Origin: Kluyvera georgiana ATCC 51603 | Lineage (GTDB): Bacteria > Pseudomonadota > Gammaproteobacteria > Enterobacterales > Enterobacteriaceae | Assembly (NCBI RefSeq): GCF_001654985.1 | Contig: NZ_LXEU01000043.1 | Location: forward strand, 1-64,000 | Length of the DNA stretch: 64,000 bases | Direction: 5' to 3' | Part shown: positions 11,381 through 18,959 of the stretch, piece after piece | Layout: every line of letters begins with the position of its first letter | How positions within the stretch are numbered: the stretch's first letter is position 1 | The notes under the pieces: generated by a model | What the model was told of the DNA's origin: nothing | Databases searched by the model: none | Seen by the model: only the letters and a program-made list of their open reading frames with translations | Made by a program: the position numbers and the translations under genes

Positions 11381-11457
11381 GTAGGCCGGATAAGCGCAGC
11401 GCCATCCGGCCGTTACGCATCATGCCGGATGGCGGCGAAACGCCTTATCCGGCCTAA
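11381..11457. repeat. BIME: two inverted REP units
   Basis: GTAGGCCGGATAAGCGCAGC with CGCCATCCGGC is followed by GCCGGATGGCGGCGAAACGC with CTTATCCGGCCTA. These are two REP units in opposite orientation, directly between the receptor stop and the transporter scar. Confidence 0.85.
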
Positions 11458-11488
11458 GTGATAATTGCCGGTCGCCCGGACGAGGCGT

Positions 11489-11776
11489 TTACGCCGACTC
11501 CGGGGCGGCACTGGCCGTAGCAGACTGACGCTGGGCCCCCTTCATCGGAATGAACGCGACGATAACGGCACCCAGAATCAGGAAGGCGGCCACCATGTAG
11601 ATCCCGGCGTTGAAGCTGCCGGTGACGTCTTTCATCAGCCCCATCAGCAAGGGGCCCAGCGCCGCGCCGGTCATGCCGGTGCCGTTGATCACCGCAATGC
11701 CCAGCGCACGGGCGCGCAGGGAGAGCGCGCGATCCGGCGTGGTCCAGAAGATAACCATCGCCGCAAAGCCCCCCCA
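11489..11776 (-). pseudogene. C-terminal remnant of an MFS transporter (ACS-type)
   Basis: About 95 codons on the minus strand encode the last two to three membrane segments of an MFS protein, with INGTGMTGAALGPLLMGLMK followed by DVTGSF. This pattern is typical of the last third of anion:cation symporter (ACS) family members such as sugar-acid and hydroxyphenylacetate permeases. The frame continues upstream only to about 11780 and then meets unrelated sequence, so roughly three quarters of the gene is missing. The natural stop codon is kept. It cannot be functional as a transporter. Confidence 0.8.
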
Positions 11777-12330
11777 TTGACGCCATCATTTTCTTCACCT
11801 TCTCGGTGGTCTACGCCAAACACATTGGTATCGGCACCGGGGAGATCATCAGCGCGGTGACGCTGGCGATGCTGATTGAGTTTTTCTCGATCCTCTTCTG
11901 GGGCGCGCTGTCGGACAAGATTGGCCTGAAGCCCGTTTACTACATCGGCGTGATTGGCCTGCTGGTGATGGCATTCCCCTTCTTCTGGCTACTCTCCACC
12001 GGCAGCTATGGCGCGGTGATGCTGGCGATGTTCCTCGGCCTGCCGGTGTGCCACGGCGCGATGATTGGCACCCAGCCGTGCATTATGAGCGATCTCTTCC
12101 CGGTGCGGGTGCGTTACTCCGGGCTGGCGCTGGGTCACGAAGTGGGGTCCATCTTCTCCGGCGGCCTCGGCCCGATGCTGGCGGTGGCGCTGCTGATGGC
12201 CTTCGATTCCTCCTGGCCAGTTTCTTTACTGTTGATGGCCTATGCGCTGCTGGCATGGATTGCCCTGAGAAGCCTGCCTTCAACCCCCTTACAACACAAA
12301 CATGCAGGAGCAACGGATGTTAACGATTGA
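11776..12330 (+). pseudogene. C-terminal half of an MHS-family MFS transporter
   Basis: From about 11776 an open frame (IDAIIFFTFSVVYAKHIG onward, about 185 codons) encodes transmembrane helices 7-12 of a metabolite:H+ symporter (ShiA/benzoate-type). The signature LFPVRVRYSGLALGHEVGS is intact. The N-terminal half is absent and the sequence before the junction is the oppositely oriented remnant of another transporter. A GTG at 11806 could start translation, but half an MFS fold is unlikely to work. The frame overlaps catB by 14 bases, as an operon partner would, so the intact gene was probably a catechol-pathway substrate importer co-transcribed with catBCA. Confidence 0.8.
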
Positions 12331-13429
12331 ATCACTGACCTGCTGGCTGGTGGATATTCCCACCATTCGCCCGCACAAACTGTCGATGGCCACCATGGGC
12401 TGCCAGACCCTGACCCTCGTGCGCATGCAGTGCGCGCAGGGCGTGGTCGGCTGGGGCGAAGCCACCACCATCGGCGGGCTGAGCTACGGCGCGGAAAGCC
12501 CGGAGGCCATTCGCTCGGCCATTGAAACCTATCTCGCACCGCTGCTGCGCGGCCAGACCTTCAGCGGCGTGGCGGCGCTTGCCGACAAAATGAACGCCAG
12601 CGTGAAGGGCAACACCTTTGCTAAATCGGCGCTGGAAACCGCGTTTCTCGATGCCCAGGGCAAGCTGCTGGGGCTGCCGGTCAGCGCGCTGCTCGGCGGG
12701 GCGATAACCGACCGTCTGCCGGTGCTGTGGACGCTGGCGAGCGGCGATACCGACAAAGACATTGAAGAAGGCAAGCGGCTGCTGGCGGAAGGGCGGCACG
12801 ACACCTTCAAGCTAAAAATTGGTGCCCGATCGCTAAAAACCGATATCCAGCATGCGCTGGCGATCAAAGCAGCGCTGGGCGATGGCGTGAGCATTCTCGT
12901 GGACGTTAACCAGGCGTGGGATTTCACCACCGCGGTGAAAGGCATGAGTGCATTACAGGCCGGCGGTATCGACCTCGTTGAACAGCCAACCCCGCTCTGG
13001 GACCGGCAGGGGCTGATTACCCTGAGCCAGCGTTTTGAGGTCCCGATTCTCGCCGATGAAGCGGTGGCAACCAGCCACGACGGTTTTGCTCTGGCGCACG
13101 GCGGGTTTAGCGGCGCCTATGCGCTAAAGATTGCCAAAGCGGGCGGTCCGGCGCAGGCGCTGAAGCTGGCGCACGTCGCGCAGGCGGCGGGGGTGGCGCT
13201 GTACGGCGGCACCATGCTGGAAGGCACGCTCGGTACGGTGGCCTCGCTGCACGCCTGGTCCACCGTACGGATGCAGTGGGGAACCGAGATGTTCGGCCCG
13301 CTGCTGCTGAAAGACGACATCGTGGTCACGCCGCTCGATTTCAGCCAGGGGCAGGTTTCGCTGCCGCAGGGGCCGGGGCTGGGCGTGGAGATTGACTTCG
13401 ACAAACTGCGTTATTACGCGCGCCACTAA
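12317..13429 (+). CDS. catB: Muconate cycloisomerase
   Basis: CatB converts cis,cis-muconate to muconolactone in the catechol branch of the beta-ketoadipate pathway. The 370 residues are of enolase-superfamily, muconate-lactonizing type: the KxK pair Lys165/Lys167 in FKLKIG, and the Mn2+ ligands Asp196 (VDVNQAW), Glu222 (VEQPTP) and Asp247 (ADEA). The ATG at 12317 follows AGGAG at 12306-12310; an upstream ATG at 12302 has no ribosome-binding site. catC begins 12 bases later, so catB-catC-catA form one operon. No catR (LysR) regulator is adjacent, and the gene upstream is broken. Confidence 0.92.
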   Translation: MLTIESLTCWLVDIPTIRPHKLSMATMGCQTLTLVRMQCAQGVVGWGEATTIGGLSYGAESPEAIRSAIETYLAPLLRGQTFSGVAALADKMNASVKGNTFAKSALETAFLDAQGKLLGLPVSALLGGAITDRLPVLWTLASGDTDKDIEEGKRLLAEGRHDTFKLKIGARSLKTDIQHALAIKAALGDGVSILVDVNQAWDFTTAVKGMSALQAGGIDLVEQPTPLWDRQGLITLSQRFEVPILADEAVATSHDGFALAHGGFSGAYALKIAKAGGPAQALKLAHVAQAAGVALYGGTMLEGTLGTVASLHAWSTVRMQWGTEMFGPLLLKDDIVVTPLDFSQGQVSLPQGPGLGVEIDFDKLRYYARH

Positions 13430-13441
13430 AAGGACATCCCG

Positions 13442-13720
13442 ATGCTGTTCAAAGTTGAAATGACCGTCAATATCCCGTCGTCGCTGCCCAAAGCCGAAGC
13501 CGATGAGATCAAAGCGAAAGAGAAAGCCTACTCCCAGCAGCTGCAGCGCGAAGGGAAATGGCTGCACATCTGGCGCGTCGCCGGGCTGTACGCCAACGTC
13601 AGTATTTTTGACGTGGCCGATAACCAGGAACTCCACGACCTCTTAACCGCACTGCCGCTGTATCCGTATATGGATATCAGCGTGCAGCCGTTATGCCGAC
13701 ACCCGTCGGCCATTGATTAA
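13442..13720 (+). CDS. catC: Muconolactone delta-isomerase
   Basis: CatC isomerises muconolactone to beta-ketoadipate enol-lactone. The 92-residue protein has the compact ferredoxin-like MIase sequence (MLFKVEMTVNIPSSLP at the start, LPLYPYMDISVQPLCRHPS at the end). It is close to the usual 90-96 residues. It lies between catB and catA, with an AAGGAC ribosome-binding site before ATG 13442. Confidence 0.94.
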   Translation: MLFKVEMTVNIPSSLPKAEADEIKAKEKAYSQQLQREGKWLHIWRVAGLYANVSIFDVADNQELHDLLTALPLYPYMDISVQPLCRHPSAID

Positions 13721-13757
13721 AACAACAAACCTTACCCTACAAAAAGAGGAACACGCA

Positions 13758-14684
13758 ATGTCCGTTAATCCAGCAAAACAAACCGAACTGGAATCGTTAC
13801 TGGCGATCAGCAGCGGCTTAAATTCCGAGCAGGGCAATGAACGCTTCAAAGCTATCATGCATCAACTGCTCAGCGACCTGTGTCAGACCATCCGTAAATT
13901 TGATATCACCGACGAAGAATTCTGGCTGGCCGTCAACTACCTGAACGAGCTGGGCGAGCGCAAAGAAGCGGCGCTGCTCGCCGCCGGGCTGGGGTTAGAG
14001 CATTACCTTGACATGCGCGCTGACGAAAAAGAGGCCGCGGCGGGTCTCGACGTTGGCACGCCGCGCACCATTGAAGGGCCGCTGTACGTGGCGGGCGCGC
14101 CGCTGAGCAAACAGTTTGCGCGGATGGATGATGGCAGCGAAGCGGGAGAGCCGATGTGGCTGTACGGGCAGGTGACCGATCTTCAAGGGCAACCGGTGGC
14201 GGGGGCGATTGTCGATATCTGGCATGCTAACACTCTCGGCGGTTATTCGTTCTTCGATCAATCACAAAGTGAATATCACCTGCGTCGCCGTGTGGAAACC
14301 GGGGCGGACGGACGTTATGCGGTGCGCAGTATCGTCCCCTACGGCTACGGTTGCCCGCCGGATGGCCCGACCCAGAAGCTGTTGAATCAGCTTGGCCGTC
14401 ACGGTAATCGCCCGGCGCACGTGCATTTCTTTGTCTCGGCGCCGGGCTATAAACACCTGACGACGCAAATTAACCTCAACGGCGACGCCTACCTGTGGGA
14501 TGACTTCGCCTTTGCTACCCGCGAAGAGCTGATTGCCGATCCGGTCAAAATTACCGACGACAAGCTGGCGAAGGAACGCGATATCCACCAGCCGCACACG
14601 GAAGTGAGCTTTAACTTTACGCTGGTGGAATCCGCGCAGGCGGGGGAAGAAAACCGCATCAAACGTGCGCGCGTAATGGAGTAA
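13758..14684 (+). CDS. catA: Catechol 1,2-dioxygenase
   Basis: CatA cleaves catechol between its hydroxyls to cis,cis-muconate using non-haem Fe(III). The 308-residue protein has an N-terminal helical dimerisation domain and an intradiol dioxygenase core. All four iron ligands can be placed: Tyr163 (TLGGYS), Tyr197 (PYGYG), His221 and His223 (RPAHVHF). ATG 13758 follows AGAGGA; the in-frame ATG at 13713 lies inside catC and has no ribosome-binding site. A terminator follows. Neither benzoate dioxygenase nor catIJ/pcaD genes are in the window, so lactone hydrolysis must be encoded elsewhere. Confidence 0.95.
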   Translation: MSVNPAKQTELESLLAISSGLNSEQGNERFKAIMHQLLSDLCQTIRKFDITDEEFWLAVNYLNELGERKEAALLAAGLGLEHYLDMRADEKEAAAGLDVGTPRTIEGPLYVAGAPLSKQFARMDDGSEAGEPMWLYGQVTDLQGQPVAGAIVDIWHANTLGGYSFFDQSQSEYHLRRRVETGADGRYAVRSIVPYGYGCPPDGPTQKLLNQLGRHGNRPAHVHFFVSAPGYKHLTTQINLNGDAYLWDDFAFATREELIADPVKITDDKLAKERDIHQPHTEVSFNFTLVESAQAGEENRIKRARVME

Positions 14685-14686
14685 AT

Positions 14687-14711
14687 AAGCCGCCCGGCCA
14701 GGCCGGGCGTT
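14687..14711. terminator. Stem-loop between catA and the proX-like gene
   Basis: CGCCCGGC-CAG-GCCGGGCG forms a strong eight-pair stem in the 33 bases between the convergent genes. The U-tract is weak on both strands, so it is a probable bidirectional terminator. Confidence 0.65.
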
Positions 14712-14717
14712 GACTGC

Positions 14718-15713
14718 TTACTGCGCCGCCAATGCCTGCTTTATCCAGCCGTCAAAGGTTTGCTGGTGAGCGTGGATCCAGCCGTCCACATGACGCTGAA
14801 TATCCGCAGCGGTCGATTCCCCTTTATGCATCAGCTGATTCTGCGCATTAACGTCGGCCAGCGGCAGCTTCGCGATAGCAAACAGTTTCGCCGCGGCGGG
14901 ATTTTTCTCCGCCCAGGCTTTATTGGCCACGATGTACTCGTTGTTGACCGCAAAACCGTAGTTCTTGCCGTTCGGCAGTTCGGTATTCTGATCTTTCAGT
15001 GAGCCAGGGTTAGCAGAGAAGGGGACGGTTAACCAGACCACATCTTTACCGGGTTTCAGTTCATCACTGACCCAATAAGGCGTCCAGGTATAATAGATAA
15101 CCGGTTTGCCTGCTTTATAGCGGGCGAGGGTGTCAGCAATAATCGCTGCATAATTTCCCTGATTCTGCGTAACCGTATTGCTTAGGCCGTAAGCTTTTAT
15201 TTGTGTATCAATTACCGAGCCGCAAACCCACCCTGGATTACAGCCGGCTAAATCCGCTTTACCGTCGCCGTTGGCGTCAAATAATTTCGCAAGTTCAGGA
15301 TCTTTTAGCTGAGAAATATCCGTAATGTTATATTTCTCAGCGGTTTTTTTATCGATCATATAGCCCTGTGCGGCGTTACTAATATAAGTACCCTGACGGT
15401 AGAATTTCCGATCGCCGCCGCTGGCGTCGTACATATCCTGTTGCATCGGCAGCCAGTTGGCGGCCATAAAGGTCGCGTCACCGGCAGCAATCGCCGTATA
15501 GGCTACGTTGTACTCCACCTCTTCAATTGGGGTGACATCATAGCCCAGCTGCTTCAGCGCGCGGTTGATAATCTCGGTCTGGAACGTTTCTTCCGGTAGG
15601 GTGCTTTGCACAGGGTGAACGGTAATGCCTTTGCCGGGAAGGTCCGCGGCAAAAAGAGTGGGGGAGGTTAATAACGCAGCCAGCGTAAGGGTGCGCAGAG
15701 TTGTTGTTTGCAT
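14718..15713 (-). CDS. Orphan ProX-like glycine betaine/proline betaine binding protein
   Basis: The 331-residue protein is a close relative of ProX, the periplasmic receptor of the ProVWX (ProU) osmoprotectant transporter. It has a signal peptide ending near [10 protein letters not shown], followed by ProX landmarks: [28 protein letters not shown] (Cys pair), [10 protein letters not shown] with the Trp/Tyr aromatic-cage region, and the terminal [15 protein letters not shown]. No ATPase (proV) or permease (proW) is adjacent, so it either feeds the host ProVW or another importer, or has a different ligand. It is a paralogue rather than the proU gene itself, judging by context. Confidence 0.85.
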   Translation of the reverse strand: MQTTTLRTLTLAALLTSPTLFAADLPGKGITVHPVQSTLPEETFQTEIINRALKQLGYDVTPIEEVEYNVAYTAIAAGDATFMAANWLPMQQDMYDASGGDRKFYRQGTYISNAAQGYMIDKKTAEKYNITDISQLKDPELAKLFDANGDGKADLAGCNPGWVCGSVIDTQIKAYGLSNTVTQNQGNYAAIIADTLARYKAGKPVIYYTWTPYWVSDELKPGKDVVWLTVPFSANPGSLKDQNTELPNGKNYGFAVNNEYIVANKAWAEKNPAAAKLFAIAKLPLADVNAQNQLMHKGESTAADIQRHVDGWIHAHQQTFDGWIKQALAAQ

Positions 15714-16109
15714 AATAATAACCTTGTTATTTTCGCGTATTAAGCCAGAGGTGGCATATTATTCCCGCTTGGATAAAAGGTGGAAATAAAGGATGGTAGG
15801 GTGATTAATCTCTCCGGGTTTTGTTGGCAACATTAACTTACCCTAACATAATAAAGCGTATATGCAATCCTCAATACTCCTCAGTATTCTTTTTATCCTT
15901 ATATTTATACTAAGGATATTCTTAAAATTAATCATATTGGCTCGATGTTTACGCTGGTGAATACGACAAATGACGGATTCAAGCCTGGTAAGGACGTACG
16001 CTATAGTGTTTAGCCTGATTCTCATGAAAAATGAGGGTGCCAGGAGGCAAAACGAGCTGCATCGAAGAGTAGGCGATGCGGATTCATTCTCACAGGAAGT
16101 GGGGGAAGC
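15714..16109. promoter_or_regulatory. AT-rich divergent region, proX-like gene to mini-pilin
   Basis: This 396-base region holds no gene that I can support. It should carry the promoters of the proX-like gene (minus) and the mini-pilin gene (plus). A small hairpin AATACT-CCTC-AGTATT followed by CTTTTTATCC (15873-15898) could be a weak terminator on the plus strand. A GGGGGAA ribosome-binding site precedes ATG 16110. Confidence 0.4.
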
Positions 16110-16418
16110 ATGAAGAAAATAGTACGTGTAGTATGCCTGTCGTTGATCGGCCTGGCGTTATCCGGTGTAGCGCAAGCGCAGAGTCGGTCAAACTCCGGCA
16201 CTATTCATTTTATCGGGCAGGTGGTTGAAGGGGGTTGTAACGTCTCGCCATCGGGTCAGGGTTTGCAGATTGCCTGCTATCGTGATGGTGCGATTCGCGC
16301 GCAGTATGTCGCGATGTCGACAGCGTCCAGTACGCCATTTAAGATAATCGGCCGAATCGATCGCCGTACGCTGCCGGGGAATCCTCATCTTCAGGAAGTG
16401 GTCATCAGTTATCTTTAA
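16110..16418 (+). CDS. Small secreted pilin-like protein (mini-pilin)
   Basis: The 102-residue product has a clean signal peptide (ALSGVAQA, cut near residue 23) and then SGTIHFIGQVVEGGCNV, nearly the same as the first strand of the two pilins downstream (for example GDVHFIGAVVEAACVV). The protein ends in EVVISYL, echoing the aromatic C-terminal strand of pilins. Between these, the usual about 100-residue body is missing and the two Cys are only 14 residues apart, against about 40 in the full pilins. It is too short for a normal pilin fold. It could be a decayed pilin kept in frame, or a small assembly factor. It stands alone, 593 bases before the main pilin gene. Function is not assigned. 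Confidence 0.6.
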   Translation: MKKIVRVVCLSLIGLALSGVAQAQSRSNSGTIHFIGQVVEGGCNVSPSGQGLQIACYRDGAIRAQYVAMSTASSTPFKIIGRIDRRTLPGNPHLQEVVISYL

Positions 16419-17011
16419 GTCTTTTCTCCTGACGCTGCCTGTCTGAACGACTGGAAATGCAGGTAGCGCCTCCTCTACGCAAGTTATGACTCGCTAAATC
16501 AGTCAGTCATAACGGAATGAGATATAGCATATCTTGCCAAAGTGAAATATTCATTTGTATAAATTAAATATGCACTTTTGGGCTCTTTGGGAATTATTTT
16601 TCGGGTAGAAAAAATGAACTTTCCGCACAAATAATTAGCTGTCTATGCATTTTCTTAATTACTCTTTTGTGGGTATAAAAACAAAAAATTAACATCCATT
16701 AACGATTAGATTTGCTTTAATAACAATAACATACGCACATCTCTTCGTATGATTTCGGTTCCATACAAAAATAACTGTCCACTATCGGAAAAAATCGGCG
16801 TTGTAAAACATTAATCGCATTGTGGATAATCTGCGGCGTCGGATCGGGACGATCTGAAGACAAAATATTATTTTTAGCGATGCTATTGGTAAAAATAACC
16901 TCATTTTAAATGACGCAGTGAACCATTTAATTAATATTTAATGGGAACGTTCCCTGTTTTTGTCTTAATTATCATGGAAATATTCGTTTGGACTATTAAG
17001 GGCAATAAGCA
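16419..17011. promoter_or_regulatory. AT-rich control region upstream of the fimbrial operon
   Basis: This 593-base stretch has no credible gene. It is markedly AT-rich, as fimbrial control regions are, and should hold the main pilin promoter. A perfect 9-base inverted repeat GTTATGACT / AGTCATAAC lies at 16483-16491 and 16505-16513 with centres 22 bases apart (two helical turns), a plausible dimeric regulator site. I found no pair of long inverted repeats and no fim-type recombinase, so invertible-element phase variation is not supported. Confidence 0.45.
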
Positions 17012-17587
17012 ATGAAAAATTTTACGATTAAAGGACTGGCGCTGGCATTAATGATGGTGGGGAGCTCAGCGATGGCGGCATCAATGGGCGGCAGCGGTGC
17101 CACGGGCCCAACGACGGTAACCGGGGGATCGGTGCACTTTACGGGCTCGGTGGTTAACGCCGCCTGTGCGGTAGCGGAAGACTCCATTAATAAAACCGTG
17201 GATATGGGCCAGGTACGCCTTGCCGCGTTTGGTGAAACGCCGGCTGCCGGTAACGTCGCCAATCAAAAAACCCCGTTCAGCATCAAGCTAACGGATTGCG
17301 ACACCAATGTGTCAACGCAGGCCTCTGTCACCTTTAACGGAACCGCAGCGGCAGGCTATTCCAGCGTGCTGGATAACACGGCTGGCGCAGGTGGCGCGCA
17401 GGGTGTGGGGATTCAGATTTACGATACCGATGGGACCGCGCTGGACCTCGGCAAAGCCTCCAAAGCGGCGACGCTCATCGACGGTGATAACACCATGAGC
17501 TTCTCCGCTGACTATATCGCGACGACCAGTACGCTGGCGGCCGGTAACGTGGACGCAACGGCGACGTTTAACGTCACCTACCAGTAA
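17012..17587 (+). CDS. Type 1-family fimbrial major pilin
   Basis: This 191-residue FimA-like subunit has a signal peptide (ALMMVGSSAMA, cut near residue 23), the strand-A motif GSVHFTGSVVNAACAV, a second Cys in KLTDCDT that pairs with the first, and the C-terminal ATFNVTYQ beta-strand with its penultimate Tyr. Donor-strand residues lie in the N-terminal extension. That extension is unusually Gly/Ser/Thr/Ala rich (SMGGSGATGPTTVTGGS) and could be flexible. As first gene of the operon with a long control region it is the likely major shaft subunit. The ATG at 17012 has only a weak AAGGGC element. Confidence 0.88.
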   Translation: MKNFTIKGLALALMMVGSSAMAASMGGSGATGPTTVTGGSVHFTGSVVNAACAVAEDSINKTVDMGQVRLAAFGETPAAGNVANQKTPFSIKLTDCDTNVSTQASVTFNGTAAAGYSSVLDNTAGAGGAQGVGIQIYDTDGTALDLGKASKAATLIDGDNTMSFSADYIATTSTLAAGNVDATATFNVTYQ

Positions 17588-17641
17588 TCGGGACAGGAAC
17601 CACGATGCCATGGACGGCAATGTCGATTTGGGGAGGTTGTC

Positions 17642-18190
17642 ATGAAAGTGATGCCGTCGGGCCTTGCGCTTGCGTTCATCGCCTGCCTGCCATCGCTTGC
17701 ACAGGCAGGTCACCACCACGTTGTCACCGTACCCGGTGGCGACGTTCATTTTATCGGCGCGGTAGTGGAAGCGGCCTGCGTTGTGGATACCCACAGCGAT
17801 GCGCAGACCGTCGAAATGGGGCAGGTGCGATCCAGTCTTTTTAGCGGCACCGGAACCTGGGGCAATCCCCAACCGTTCAGCATTGTGCTTAAGGATTGCG
17901 ATACCACCATCAGCAAACAGGTCGGCGTGGCTTTCAACGGCGTGACGGATGCCAGGGATCCTACGGTTCTGGCGGTGACCAGCGGCGCAGGCAGCGCCGG
18001 GAATGTCGGTATCGGTATATTTGATAGCGCCGGAAATTTGATTATCCCTAACGCTCAGCCTCAGCGTTTTTCCGCGTTGAAGGATGACACCAACGTATTG
18101 AGTTTTATCGCCAAATACAGGGCAACGGCGGCCAATGTTTCGCCCGGCGAGGCTGACGCGCAAACCTGGTTCACGCTGACCTACATGTAA
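17642..18190 (+). CDS. Type 1-family fimbrial pilin, second subunit
   Basis: The 182-residue pilin has a signal peptide (FIACLPSLAQA), then GHHHVVTVPGGDVHFIGAVV, the conserved Cys pair (EAACVV and LKDCDT) and the C-terminal WFTLTYM strand. It is a diverged tandem copy of the preceding pilin, 54 bases downstream, with a GGGAGG ribosome-binding site before ATG 17642. The mature N-terminus starts with Gly-His-His-His, a possible metal-binding patch. It is probably a second shaft subunit or an adaptor; which of the two dominates the fibre cannot be told from sequence. Confidence 0.85.
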   Translation: MKVMPSGLALAFIACLPSLAQAGHHHVVTVPGGDVHFIGAVVEAACVVDTHSDAQTVEMGQVRSSLFSGTGTWGNPQPFSIVLKDCDTTISKQVGVAFNGVTDARDPTVLAVTSGAGSAGNVGIGIFDSAGNLIIPNAQPQRFSALKDDTNVLSFIAKYRATAANVSPGEADAQTWFTLTYM

Positions 18191-18227
18191 TTTCCCGCTG
18201 CGGCGGCCGTATTTTTATAGGTAAATC

Positions 18228-18935
18228 ATGTTCATTTATTCTCGTACCCGCGCACTGTTGACGGCGTTAACGCTTATCACGCTATCCCCGCTAGCGCACG
18301 CCGCTGATTATGGCGGTATTGCTCTGGGATCCACTCGCGTTATTTATCCGCAGGGGAGCGAGCAGATCTCACTATCGGTGAATAATACCGACGGTAAGGG
18401 CGTGTTTTTAATTCAGTCCTGGGTTGAGAATGCCGATAGCCATAAAAGCAGCGATTTTGTCGTCACGCCGCCGCTATTTGTGATTAAACCGCAGAAAGAA
18501 AATACGCTCCGGGTGATGTTTATCGGCCAGCGGAATGCGTTACCTAAAGATCGTGAAAGTCTTTACTGGATGAACGTGAAGGCGATTCCGGCGGCGAGCA
18601 AAGATTCACAGAATAAGAATACCCTGCAAATTGCGGTGCTGAATCGCATCAAAATGTTTATCCGCCCGACAGGGTTGGTCATGAAGTCTGCTGACGCGCC
18701 TGACCACCTGCGTTTTCATCAGTCAGGCACGCAGCTGATTGTCAAAAATCCGACGCCGTATTACATCACGCTGGTACAGCTGATGGACGGTGCCGCCGAG
18801 CTGCCCGCCACGATGGTTCCCCCAATGGGGCAAAGTACGGTATCTGTCCCACATAACGCTCACGGTCAGATTACTTTCCAGACGGTGAATGACTACGGGG
18901 CGAATACGCCAAAACAAAATGCAGTGATGGAATAA
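18228..18935 (+). CDS. Periplasmic fimbrial chaperone, PapD/FimC family
   Basis: The 235-residue protein has a signal peptide (SPLAHA, about residue 25) and two immunoglobulin-like domains. Arg37 (LGSTRVIYP) and Lys142 (LNRIKMFIRP) correspond to the invariant Arg8 and Lys112 that anchor the pilin C-terminus. The alternating hydrophobic G1 strand lies in QIAVLNRIKMF. It caps pilins by donor-strand complementation and delivers them to the usher encoded 24 bases downstream. A second chaperone gene lies at the end of the same operon. Confidence 0.94.
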   Translation: MFIYSRTRALLTALTLITLSPLAHAADYGGIALGSTRVIYPQGSEQISLSVNNTDGKGVFLIQSWVENADSHKSSDFVVTPPLFVIKPQKENTLRVMFIGQRNALPKDRESLYWMNVKAIPAASKDSQNKNTLQIAVLNRIKMFIRPTGLVMKSADAPDHLRFHQSGTQLIVKNPTPYYITLVQLMDGAAELPATMVPPMGQSTVSVPHNAHGQITFQTVNDYGANTPKQNAVME

Positions 18936-18959
18936 TTACCAGGACAGGTCGGCAAAATA

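Noticed and set aside
16419-17011. Invertible phase-variation switch for the fimbriae
   Set aside because: No fimB/fimE-type recombinase and no pair of matching long inverted repeats bounding a promoter.
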